A stretch of 64,000 bases of DNA from Chitinophagaceae bacterium. Lineage in GTDB: Bacteria > Bacteroidota > Bacteroidia > Chitinophagales > Chitinophagaceae. A program made the position numbers and the translations under genes. The stretch is from NCBI GenBank assembly GCA_014379345.1, contig JACMLY010000030.1, forward strand, positions 1 to 64,000, read 5' to 3'. Shown in pieces: positions 28,090 through 35,523 of the stretch (position 1 is its first letter; each line of letters opens with the position of its first letter). The notes beneath the pieces were generated by a model, which was given only the letters and a program-made list of their open reading frames with translations, was not told the origin of the DNA and searched no databases.

Positions 28090-29193
28090 TTATAAATTGG
28101 TATCATTGGCTGTCCACAGATCAACGTCGCCATTTGTTTTCTTTTGCAGAACCAATACCTGGGTATTATCTAGTTTATCCAATTGAAGTACATTGGTCAT
28201 AGGCAATGCTGTAAAATTAACTCCTGCGGTACCCTTTACCGGTTCAGTCAAAGTTCCTTCAAACGCCCCAATGTTTTTATAGTTGACTTTTGCTACGGGG
28301 TGTTTAGTGTTGGCCATCATTAAAAAAGATTCATTGCCCGCTGTTAGCGTTATCATATCGATTGGAGAATTACCGCTTCCCATTTCAGCAACTGTTCTTC
28401 CCTTTACATGAGCACCTGGCTTCAATTCATCCAAAGAAAAAAGCACCAATGGGGTGCAGGTATAACTGGCCACCAGATATTTCTTTCCATTTATTTCAGC
28501 AGTAGTAAAAGTTCTGATAGGCGCAGAGGTCTCATATTTTCCATGAGCTGCATGATATATCTCAAGGGTTGATTCATCCTGTTTGCTCGTGAAGGGATAC
28601 GGAATGCTTTTAAAAGAAGAACTGAACTCATGGTTTGATAAACCGCTAACCATCAATTTTCCATCCATATATCCAAGATCAGATATCGAAGAAATACGTA
28701 ACGGTCTTCCCCGATGGTCTTTTGCATCTTCAGCAGGCGCATTGTTCAATACTACGGAAGTATAACGCAGATCCTTCACCGGAACTGCCTCGATCTTGTC
28801 TCCGGTCAATGTCAGCAACACCGGAGTACCATCACTATTCTGTACGGCCAGGTATATTTTTTTTGAGAGCGGATTCACTGCCATATCCACGATGGTAATA
28901 TTCGTAACCTCGGTGCCTAAAGCTGCCGCTATCTTCTGGTCGATATTCTTCATTTCCACTGCCGCAGGCTTTTTGTTCTGCTTTATATCTTTTGTGTTAA
29001 CAGCGAATACCGTTGCGCTTTTAGAATCTCCCACAAACAGAATTCCATCAGGTCCAAAACTTAGCGAGCTAATGGATTTGATCTCAGGGCCCACCAACAT
29101 GGAATTATTTTCAGAAGGCGGAGTGGTAGCTGCAAATAAAAATAACCCGGCAACAGCAGCAACCAGGTAGAAATATGTCTTTTTCATATTCAT
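28090..29193 (-). CDS. Secreted propeller-like protein, unknown function
   Basis: 367 residues with an N-terminal signal (YFYLVAAVAGLFLFAATTPP). The body has propeller-like repeats: ISSLSFGPDGILFVGDSKSA, IVDMAVNPLSKKIYLAVQNS, LGYMDGKLMVSGLSNHEF and YLVASYTCTPLVLFSLDEL. It resembles NHL/SMP-30-like beta-propellers by pattern only. No catalytic residues can be named. A TATATTTG promoter element is readable 47 bases upstream of the start. The downstream gene, a lipoprotein with Ig-like domains, follows after 16 bases. Neither has an obvious tie to pectin, although they sit inside the cluster. Confidence 0.8.
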   Translation of the reverse strand: MNMKKTYFYLVAAVAGLFLFAATTPPSENNSMLVGPEIKSISSLSFGPDGILFVGDSKSATVFAVNTKDIKQNKKPAAVEMKNIDQKIAAALGTEVTNITIVDMAVNPLSKKIYLAVQNSDGTPVLLTLTGDKIEAVPVKDLRYTSVVLNNAPAEDAKDHRGRPLRISSISDLGYMDGKLMVSGLSNHEFSSSFKSIPYPFTSKQDESTLEIYHAAHGKYETSAPIRTFTTAEINGKKYLVASYTCTPLVLFSLDELKPGAHVKGRTVAEMGSGNSPIDMITLTAGNESFLMMANTKHPVAKVNYKNIGAFEGTLTEPVKGTAGVNFTALPMTNVLQLDKLDNTQVLVLQKKTNGDVDLWTANDTNL

Positions 29194-29239
29194 GCGGTTT
29201 TATATTGAATAAAATAAAAATTGGAGCGTAAGACGATAC

Positions 29240-29247
29240 CAAATATA
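29240..29247 (-). promoter_or_regulatory. Candidate -7 element (TATATTTG) for the secreted propeller gene
   Basis: An exact match to the Bacteroidota consensus TAnnTTTG on the minus strand, placing a start of transcription around 29233 and giving a leader of about 40 bases before the ATG at 29193. Confidence 0.4.
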
Positions 29248-29368
29248 ACGATCATAAGGCTGAAAAGTGCGGAAAAGTTAGAAAGAGACAATCCAATGCA
29301 CTTGAACTTCTTATTTAGTTTTCTTGTGATAGCGCTCTTCTTAAATTCAGATCTTTATCATCGTCCAA

Positions 29369-29607
29369 AAAAACTCCGTCAGGAGTTTACTCTTTGTAGA
29401 AAAGACATCCCAACCGTGGACCCGCTCCGTAGGAGCGGCATCTTTAAATGATACGTGTGCAATAAACATTTTTCGTCAACTCGATTTAAAACTTTTTCAA
29501 AAATTTGAGATATTCCTGCAAGGAGAGATGGTGCTCCTACGGAGCACATCTCTGGCTGTGGGTTGGTCTATAAAGATTACACCCCGATGGGGTGTTTTAA
29601 ATTCGGT
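29369..29607. repeat. Modular palindromic repeat cluster, copy 1
   Basis: Four palindromes are arranged in a row: AAACTCCGTCAGGAGTTT (29371-29388) followed by CTCTTTGTAGA; CCGCTCCGTAGGAGCGG (29422-29438) followed by ATCTT; GTGCTCCTACGGAGCAC (29531-29547), with an inverted TTGCAGGAATAT and TTGACGAAAA module beside it; and ACACCCCGATGGGGTGT (29579-29595). The same modules recur, in other orders and orientations, at 59981-60485. The rest of the 645-base gap between the PL22 and propeller genes (29608-29838) shows nothing I recognise. Confidence 0.85.
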
Positions 29608-29838
29608 TTTAAGCGAAAAATTTTTGTTGATCCTACCGGTTATTCAATCAGTTAATGTTTGTGGAAACAGGCCAGAGCATTAGGACATCATTCTTTTTCT
29701 TCTATTATACTTTCACGATTTATGTCGGGGGCACCTCCAAGTAATTCAAAAATTTAAGAGGACCTCCCTCTTTCACAAAATGGACAAAGTCAGTTGAGAT
29801 GCGGACACAATTTGTGACGGCATAGATAATAGGCCAGA

Positions 29839-31212
29839 CTATTTTTTATAGGAACGTTTTAGCCATTCCTCTGGAACGCCGATGATACAGATATTCATTG
29901 ACCGGTTATTCTCCGACAGCATTGCAGACTGGATCTGTATTTTTTCCCCATCCGGGCTAAAAGTGGGATGAGGATGATCTGCAGCGGTCGTTTTATGACC
30001 GGTGGAAAGCAGGATCATTTCCTTTGTATTCCTGTCTATCAAATAAAGGCTACGGGAAAAGTCATCTCCTACAGCCCATCGACCGTCTGGCGATCCGTGA
30101 ATATGCCAAAGACCGCTGCCTGTGGTCGTTTGACCGACGATCAACATTTCACGGGTCCGTAGATTAACAATACCAAGCCCGGTAGGTTTTTCGCGTGTGC
30201 CGGAGGGCCCCCATGCATTTTCCTGCCCCGGATTTTGAGGATCGCTTGCGCGGCGTGCAGTATCTGTTCCTTTTTGAAAATTTATTTTCCTGTGGCCTAA
30301 AATAGCAATAGCTACTTCATCTTTTGAAATAACAGCTTCGTGCGTAACCCATTCGTAGTCCGCTTCAGGATATAACGGCCGCAGCCCGCTGCCGTCGGCC
30401 ATCACCGTCCAGGTCCGCTGTGGAGATTTTCCGCCTGTTTCCCAGCAGAAAACGATCTCGCCGGCGTTCCATGGGTTTGATTGAATATGTCCTACCTGGA
30501 AAGGCACTGAAACAATATGTTTCAACTCACCGGTTTTGATATTCATGCGGGCAAGACCGGCAGGTCCGGCGCCCATATTCCGGGGCCCAAACATTTCAGC
30601 GATCTTTGTACCAGGTGCCAGGTATTTCGCTGCTTCGGTTTTACCTACCCGAAAGTATACCCACTCTTCGTCCCCATCCAGTGCCATGTCGCCGCCGGCA
30701 CCCATTTGAGGCGGCGTTATGCCACAGATACGCTGGTACACCGTTGAAGGTTTTAAATTTCCTGCTTTACTGTCTACAAATAATTTTTCAAGATCAACTT
30801 CAATAATTTGCAATGAGCGGTCACTATTGCGGTCTTGCCCTGACTGTATTGTTGTGTTCCGCATGAAATATAATTTCATTGATTTTTGGGCAATGCATAA
30901 CATACCACTGAATCCGCCTTCGGAAACCTGTACTATATCACCTGTCTTTTCATTCACTGCCATTGCTTCCCCTTTTACTCGGTCAGAACGGAAGATAAGC
31001 CATTGGCCATCTGAAGTCCATTGGGGATGGGTAGGATAAATTTTGGAGTCGCCCTTGGGTGTACTCGTAAGAAAAACAAGTGGTGTGCCGGTTACCGGGT
31101 CTTTTACAACTTTTCGCTCAGAAGGAAAGCGGGTACCGATCTGCGAATACAGGCCGGAGAAAATTACCAATGACAAAATGGTTATGAAAAAGCAAATTTT
31201 TAGTCTAGGCAT
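29839..31212 (-). CDS. Exported PL22-like oligogalacturonate lyase
   Basis: 457 residues. PL22 enzymes act on short galacturonides, splitting dimers and trimers by beta-elimination within a seven-bladed propeller with a metal bound by His and Gln residues. Candidate ligands are visible: VGHIQSNPWNAGEI, LWHIHGSPDGRW and ADHPHPTFSPDGEKIQIQS. The ATG at 31212 starts MPRLKICFFITILSLVIF, a signal peptide ending LYSQ; the longer in-frame start at 31308 would put 32 charged residues ahead of it. Most described PL22 enzymes are cytoplasmic or periplasmic, so the signal peptide implies action in the periplasm. Upstream lies a gap with palindromes and a broken GH29 gene. Confidence 0.9.
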   Translation of the reverse strand: MPRLKICFFITILSLVIFSGLYSQIGTRFPSERKVVKDPVTGTPLVFLTSTPKGDSKIYPTHPQWTSDGQWLIFRSDRVKGEAMAVNEKTGDIVQVSEGGFSGMLCIAQKSMKLYFMRNTTIQSGQDRNSDRSLQIIEVDLEKLFVDSKAGNLKPSTVYQRICGITPPQMGAGGDMALDGDEEWVYFRVGKTEAAKYLAPGTKIAEMFGPRNMGAGPAGLARMNIKTGELKHIVSVPFQVGHIQSNPWNAGEIVFCWETGGKSPQRTWTVMADGSGLRPLYPEADYEWVTHEAVISKDEVAIAILGHRKINFQKGTDTARRASDPQNPGQENAWGPSGTREKPTGLGIVNLRTREMLIVGQTTTGSGLWHIHGSPDGRWAVGDDFSRSLYLIDRNTKEMILLSTGHKTTAADHPHPTFSPDGEKIQIQSAMLSENNRSMNICIIGVPEEWLKRSYKK

Positions 31213-31324
31213 AAAATCGTTTATTTTTTTTGAAGTCCGGCAATTGAGGAGGTCATGGCATTTTCTAAGGTAATGCGTTTTGGCATTAATTTTTTTTTGA
31301 TGACGCAAACGATTGCAAGGACTT

Positions 31325-31380
31325 TGTCATGCTTCATTGTTTACCTGTGTCCGCCCCAGGGTAAACAATGAAGCATGACA
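31325..31380. repeat. Perfect 21-base inverted repeat
   Basis: The left arm at 31325-31345 (starting TGTCATGCTTCATTG) and the right arm at 31360-31380 are exact reverse complements separated by 14 bases. A related but decayed motif, GTCATGCTGTGATAGGAAGC, follows at 31427-31446. The stretch 31381-31560 shows nothing else recognisable. Confidence 0.8.
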
Positions 31381-31560
31381 GTTAAAAAGGAAGGTTACAC
31401 AAATGACAAACATCCCTCCCAATCCGTCATGCTGTGATAGGAAGCATCTGAGAGACCTGAACCTTCGGAGTTTTATAGAGAAAGTTATACTCATTTAGCA
31501 TGTTCCAGAATATACAAACAGAGGATTATTTTATTCCGGTCCGTACATCTGCCATTCCAA

Positions 31561-31848
31561 TTAGGGGGGTTGGGCTTCTTTATTTTCAATCACCAACCTG
31601 AAGTATTGAGTGGTAACCGGCTTGAAATTTGCCCCTGTTCATGATCCATTCACCGATGCCGGCAACTTGTTTTTCATTGTTAGTACCCGCAGGAACAGCA
31701 TATACGCTCCAATGAATAAACATTCCAACCTTGGCATCTTTCTACCATTTCATTCTATTTGAATCGGCGGCTGATTGCGCTGTTTGTGCATTGATCATGT
31801 GAATACATGTTGCTGAAAAATCACTACAAGAATCATTTTTTTCATCAT
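31561..31848 (-). pseudogene. Relic of a GH29 alpha-L-fucosidase gene
   Basis: Reading from ATG 31848 gives MMKKMILVVIF, then a one-base slip restores a signal peptide (SATCIHMINAQ) and the GH29 opening: RMKW, an in-frame stop where Trp is expected, then KDAKVGMFIHWSVYAVPAGT and IGEWIMNRGKF. Homology breaks off after about 90 codons. Another frame then gives PVTTQYFRLVIENKEAQPP before a TAA at 31561, which looks like the C-terminal domain end of a different glycosidase. So the relic has a frameshift, a nonsense codon and a deletion joining unrelated ends. It lies 119 bases downstream of the Gfo/Idh gene and near GH95, so an L-fucose-releasing function was probably lost here. Confidence 0.8.
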
Positions 31849-31967
31849 GATAATTTGATTTTTTTGTTGTGGTTATCTTTGTGTATTCGCGTCTTCTAAT
31901 CGAAAATTTTTCAGACTTAGTAGCCCTCAGGAATATTTTATTCTTTATTCATTTCAGAAATCCTGCC

Positions 31968-32957
31968 TCAAAACTTCACCCATGCGCCTTGCTTTGCGCT
32001 TTCGGAGATCACTTCAATTACTCTCATATTATTTACAGCATCTTCAAGTGGCGTGGGTACACTGCTATTATTTAATATTGATTCGGCGAAAAGACTTCCC
32101 TGGATCGTATACTGGTCGACCGCATCAAAGACAATTTCTTTAACCTCGTTTTTTGAATGAAGCCAGATCCTGGTAGATTTGTCGGGCGGCGCATTGAAAG
32201 GGATTTCTATTTCGATGCGAGCTTCGGTACCCAGGATATTTACACGCTGGTAAGGCGTTAGTTGCGTAGAACAGGTGAATGTAGATGTCTGCCCGCCAAA
32301 ATCAAGTATGCCGGATGCAAGCCGGTCGGTTTGTAGTGTTGGATCCAATTCAATAATTCCAAAAACCCTTTCCGGTTCCTTTGCGAACATAAATCTTGCC
32401 AGCGAAATGCAATAGCAGCCTATGTCCATCATGCCACCCCCGCCTGCAGCTTTCTGGTTGCGGATATTTTGCGGATCAATATTGTAATAAGAAAAAAAAC
32501 TTTGGATGGTTTTGAGCTCACCGATCGCTCCATCTGTTACTAGCTTTTTTGTGTGCTGCCACTGCGGATGGAACCTGTACATAAAAGCCTCCATTACTTT
32601 TAAATGAGGTTTTTGCCGTGCAATGGTTACTAAACGCATTACTTCTGCGGAAGACAGACCGATAGGCTTTTCACACAACACATGTTTGTCTGCTTCAAGG
32701 CATTTAATAGCCCATTCTATGTGCAGGTGATTGGGAAGGGGAATGTAAACAGCATCTATCACCGGATCTCGCAACAAGGCATCGTATGAATCATAAATCT
32801 TTGGTATGTTCAGGCGCGCAGATTCCGCCTGTGCGCGCTCTTTGTTTGTGGAGGCAATGGCAACAATCTCGCAAAATTCGCTTCCCTGCATAGCAGGAAT
32901 TACTTTTTCACGTGCAATTTTAGCAGTGCTTAAAATCCCCCAACGAACTTTATTCAT
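31968..32957 (-). CDS. Gfo/Idh/MocA family NAD(P)-dependent oxidoreductase
   Basis: 329 residues, no signal peptide, so cytoplasmic. The N-terminal Rossmann domain begins MNKVRWGILSTAKIAREKVI. It contains CEKPIGLSSAEV, the family's EKP motif with the catalytic Lys, at about residue 95, followed by the C-terminal alpha/beta domain with GGMMDIGCYCISLARFMF, including a conserved Asp and a Cys where many members have His or Tyr. Substrates in this family are sugars and sugar derivatives. It is 34 bases downstream of the mutarotase gene, pointing to one monosaccharide pathway, most likely L-fucose or L-rhamnose oxidation; that is inference. Confidence 0.9.
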   Translation of the reverse strand: MNKVRWGILSTAKIAREKVIPAMQGSEFCEIVAIASTNKERAQAESARLNIPKIYDSYDALLRDPVIDAVYIPLPNHLHIEWAIKCLEADKHVLCEKPIGLSSAEVMRLVTIARQKPHLKVMEAFMYRFHPQWQHTKKLVTDGAIGELKTIQSFFSYYNIDPQNIRNQKAAGGGGMMDIGCYCISLARFMFAKEPERVFGIIELDPTLQTDRLASGILDFGGQTSTFTCSTQLTPYQRVNILGTEARIEIEIPFNAPPDKSTRIWLHSKNEVKEIVFDAVDQYTIQGSLFAESILNNSSVPTPLEDAVNNMRVIEVISESAKQGAWVKF

Positions 32958-32991
32958 AAATTGGTTGCCGTTTAAAACTATGTCGTTGAAT

Positions 32992-33327
32992 CTATAGTTG
33001 AAAAATCTTATCCATTAATATCCATTTTTCGCCTGGTTTGGCCCACGGTAATGGTTGCTGAAACTTCCACATTAATTTTTCCCATTCCTGCACTTTTGGG
33101 TTTTCTAAATCCATAATCGATTTCTTTTCGAAACTGAAGTCATCGGTTGTTTCCATGATCATAAACAGGCGATTTGCGGTACGATAGATCTCCATACTGG
33201 TAATTCCTGCATCGGACATGCTTTTTTTTATCTGCGGCCAGGCATTTTCAGTTTTATGCCAATGCTCGTATTCCGCGATAAGCGCCTGGTCGTTGACAAG
33301 GTCTAGCGCTAAGCAATATTTTTTCAT
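32992..33327 (-). CDS. L-rhamnose/L-fucose mutarotase family protein
   Basis: 111 residues, the size of the DUF718/RhaM family. Members interconvert alpha and beta anomers of L-rhamnose, and some act on L-fucose. The pattern is typical: YCLALDLVNDQALIAEYEHW with His in the acidic/His segment (EYEHWHK), ITSMEIYRTANRLFMIMET, and a C-terminal PWAKPGEKW segment. It is cytoplasmic, with no signal peptide. The neighbouring oxidoreductase, GH95 and the GH29 relic favour fucose, while GH106 favours rhamnose; I cannot decide. It is the first gene of a two-gene operon with the Gfo/Idh oxidoreductase. Confidence 0.85.
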   Translation of the reverse strand: MKKYCLALDLVNDQALIAEYEHWHKTENAWPQIKKSMSDAGITSMEIYRTANRLFMIMETTDDFSFEKKSIMDLENPKVQEWEKLMWKFQQPLPWAKPGEKWILMDKIFQL

Positions 33328-33452
33328 AGCAGGGTATAGTTTATATAAAAAAACTGGATCATCATTTCAATCCGGGCTGGCCCAAAAAAAGAACTTCCGG
33401 AAAGATTATTCATAATCTTTTATCTTAAAAACCGGCAGCAAATACATGATCG

Positions 33453-33623
33453 GTGAAAGTATATAAAAATACAAAAGCTGGTAATTATTTTCCGTATAAT
33501 ATATATCTGTACCATCAGGGATTTGCGGAAAAGTTGAAGGAAGACAAAGAACCCGAAGAAGACTCTCGCATACTAATGCAATTATATCGGTTTTATAAAA
33601 ACGATTTGGTCATTCTTGTTTGA
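33453..33623 (+). CDS. Possible small ORF antisense to the GH43 3' end
   Basis: A 56-codon frame from GTG 33453 reads VKVYKNTKAGNYFPYNIYLY then HQGFAEKLKEDKEPEEDSRI and ends after VILV, overlapping the last codons of the GH43 gene on the other strand. The composition is protein-like and charged. There is no clear ribosome binding site, and chance is possible in AT-rich DNA. It might be a fragment of an older gene. It fills most of the 282-base gap, where nothing else is seen. Confidence 0.2.
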   Translation: MKVYKNTKAGNYFPYNIYLYHQGFAEKLKEDKEPEEDSRILMQLYRFYKNDLVILV

Positions 33624-35214
33624 TGTAATTGTAACGGAAGAAATCCACGTCTATATGACCTTCGTCGGTTTTGTTATTATAACTGAAAATGCCTAGACGA
33701 TCGCCTCTATAAGAACCCCACATCATTTGATAAGGATCGCCGAAGGGTATATATGAAAAACCATCTGTGCTGTAAAAATATAAGCTTTTGCCATCTAATC
33801 CCCAGGTTGACTTCAGCCATAAAATATTTCCGGTGAGCACGGGCCCTTCTGTTATTATTCCTTTTAAATTAAATTCCAGGTTTTTTGTATTGCCATTGCA
33901 CGCGACTCCGATGGTAGAATAATTGGGTGACCCGAAATGGGTCAGCCCGGCTTTTTGTCCGTCCGCCATTCCGCTGATGTCTAATTTTATAATTACTTCA
34001 TTTCCATCCGTACGAAATGAGCGTTGTGTTATGGTATTACCTGCTTTCAGAAGGTTGTTTGAAATAATCGGTTTAAAGGCACGAAGTCGTAACCATCCGG
34101 GTCTTTGCGTCAATGACCACTTATCTGAACGTGGATGATAGTTCCATTCCCATTGTGGCGATAGAATTTTTTTACTAAATTCATCACTTGCTTTAGGGGT
34201 AATAACTTTTGACCGATCTACCGGTATTTTGCCCGACCATACCATTCGCCCAATGCCATCCTCACCAATTTCTCCAATAACAGGCCAACCATCTACCCAG
34301 CTAACCGGAAGAAGGCTCATCACACGACCCGACCAATCACCCGTGCCATGATGGGTAAGAAAATACCAATCGCCTTTTTGGGTTTGAACAATCCCACCCT
34401 GGTTAGGTTCATTGAATTGTTTTTGTGCATGGCTGAGTTGCCTGAGTTCTGTATAAGGTCCCCGGATATTTTTTGACCTTTCCATCATGATCGCACGACC
34501 AGACGGCTTCACTTCACTAAAAAAATGGTAATACGTGCCATTGATCTTATAGAGTTTGTTCGCTTCACTGCCTTTGGATTGATAGATCACTTTACCGGAC
34601 TCCCTGAAGATATTTTTTCCGTCGGCTGTCAGCTTGAAAAGATGGATTTTATATCCATCACTAAAATTTGTTCCTATTAAGTAACCCTGGCCATCATCAT
34701 CCCAGAAAGGACAACAATCATCCCATCCTTTTTCTGCCATGACCTGGTGTAAAGGCTCCCATGGGCCTGCTGGATTTTTGGCGGTGGTCATAAAATATCC
34801 TTCATCAGGAGTACCAAAGTATATCCAGAATTTTTTATTATGATAACGGATAGCCCCAGCCCAGATGCCCCGCCCATACCTGTTCATTTTATCCCAGTTC
34901 ATTTCAGCTGAGATTTGCGTGATATCCGTTACAGCATGACCTAAAACAGACCAGTTCACCAGATCATTTGAATGAAGTATGATAAATCCCGGCGAGTATT
35001 GAAATGTTGAGGATACCGCGTAGTAATCGTTACCGACACGGATGCAATCAAGATCGCTGTAGTCAGCGGGAAGGATTGGATTCATATAGGTGCCGTTTCC
35101 CTGATCGCCCCAGGTCTTCCAATCACCCCATTTACGCGATAAGCTGTCCGTCTGAGCTAACACATTCAATAAAATAAAACTTAAGGCAATGAAAATGATT
35201 ATTCTTCGGTACAT
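33610..35214 (-). CDS. Secreted GH43 arabinofuranosidase/xylosidase-like enzyme
   Basis: 534 residues. After the signal peptide (ending NVLAQ), GTYMNPILPADYSDLDCIRV holds the catalytic-base Asp, the middle WDDCCPFWDDDGQGYLIGT holds the pKa-modulating Asp, and YQSKGSEANKLYKING holds the acid Glu. Residues about 20-330 form the five-bladed propeller and 350-534 a beta-sandwich of the concanavalin-A type (WNYHPRSDKWSLTQRPGWLR), as in the xylosidase/arabinofuranosidase subgroup. In this locus an arabinan or xylogalacturonan side chain is the natural target. It is downstream of GH95 on the same strand with a 309-base gap holding two repeat remnants. Confidence 0.94.
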   Translation of the reverse strand: MYRRIIIFIALSFILLNVLAQTDSLSRKWGDWKTWGDQGNGTYMNPILPADYSDLDCIRVGNDYYAVSSTFQYSPGFIILHSNDLVNWSVLGHAVTDITQISAEMNWDKMNRYGRGIWAGAIRYHNKKFWIYFGTPDEGYFMTTAKNPAGPWEPLHQVMAEKGWDDCCPFWDDDGQGYLIGTNFSDGYKIHLFKLTADGKNIFRESGKVIYQSKGSEANKLYKINGTYYHFFSEVKPSGRAIMMERSKNIRGPYTELRQLSHAQKQFNEPNQGGIVQTQKGDWYFLTHHGTGDWSGRVMSLLPVSWVDGWPVIGEIGEDGIGRMVWSGKIPVDRSKVITPKASDEFSKKILSPQWEWNYHPRSDKWSLTQRPGWLRLRAFKPIISNNLLKAGNTITQRSFRTDGNEVIIKLDISGMADGQKAGLTHFGSPNYSTIGVACNGNTKNLEFNLKGIITEGPVLTGNILWLKSTWGLDGKSLYFYSTDGFSYIPFGDPYQMMWGSYRGDRLGIFSYNNKTDEGHIDVDFFRYNYIKQE

Positions 35215-35336
35215 GGGTTTAAATCGATTTTACGGGGTGTCAGCATTCGTGTTCTTCATGCCTTCCGTTGTGTTCTTAGTGAATCCTTGCTGGTAATTAA
35301 GAAGGTTCACAAAAAATCTTTAGATCAGAACGCCTT

Positions 35337-35400
35337 TCTTTGTGTCCTTTAGTGACCTGGTGGCAATCTCTTTTGCCACGAAGGCACCAAGACACAAAGG
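35337..35400. repeat. 'cttcgtggca' palindrome
   Basis: TTTGTGTCCTTTAGTGACCT with GGTGGCAA faces TTGCCACGAAGGCACCAAGA with CACAAAGG. It lies in the 309-base gap between the GH95 and GH43 genes; the remainder of that gap (35215-35336 and 35401-35523) holds only a decayed similar segment around 35241-35276. Confidence 0.75.
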
Positions 35401-35523
35401 GAACTACTAGGTACACGGAGTAAATTGTCTTTTCAAGAATTCAGGGTAAGCTCCGCCAATTTTTACACCAGGCTTTTGATAGCTCAGCTTGAAATGAAAT
35501 TTATCTTGCCTGGGCATCATCAC

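Noticed and set aside
29369-29607. CRISPR array
   Set aside because: The repeats are palindromic heads of different sequences with unequal gaps and no regular spacer length; no cas gene is present.
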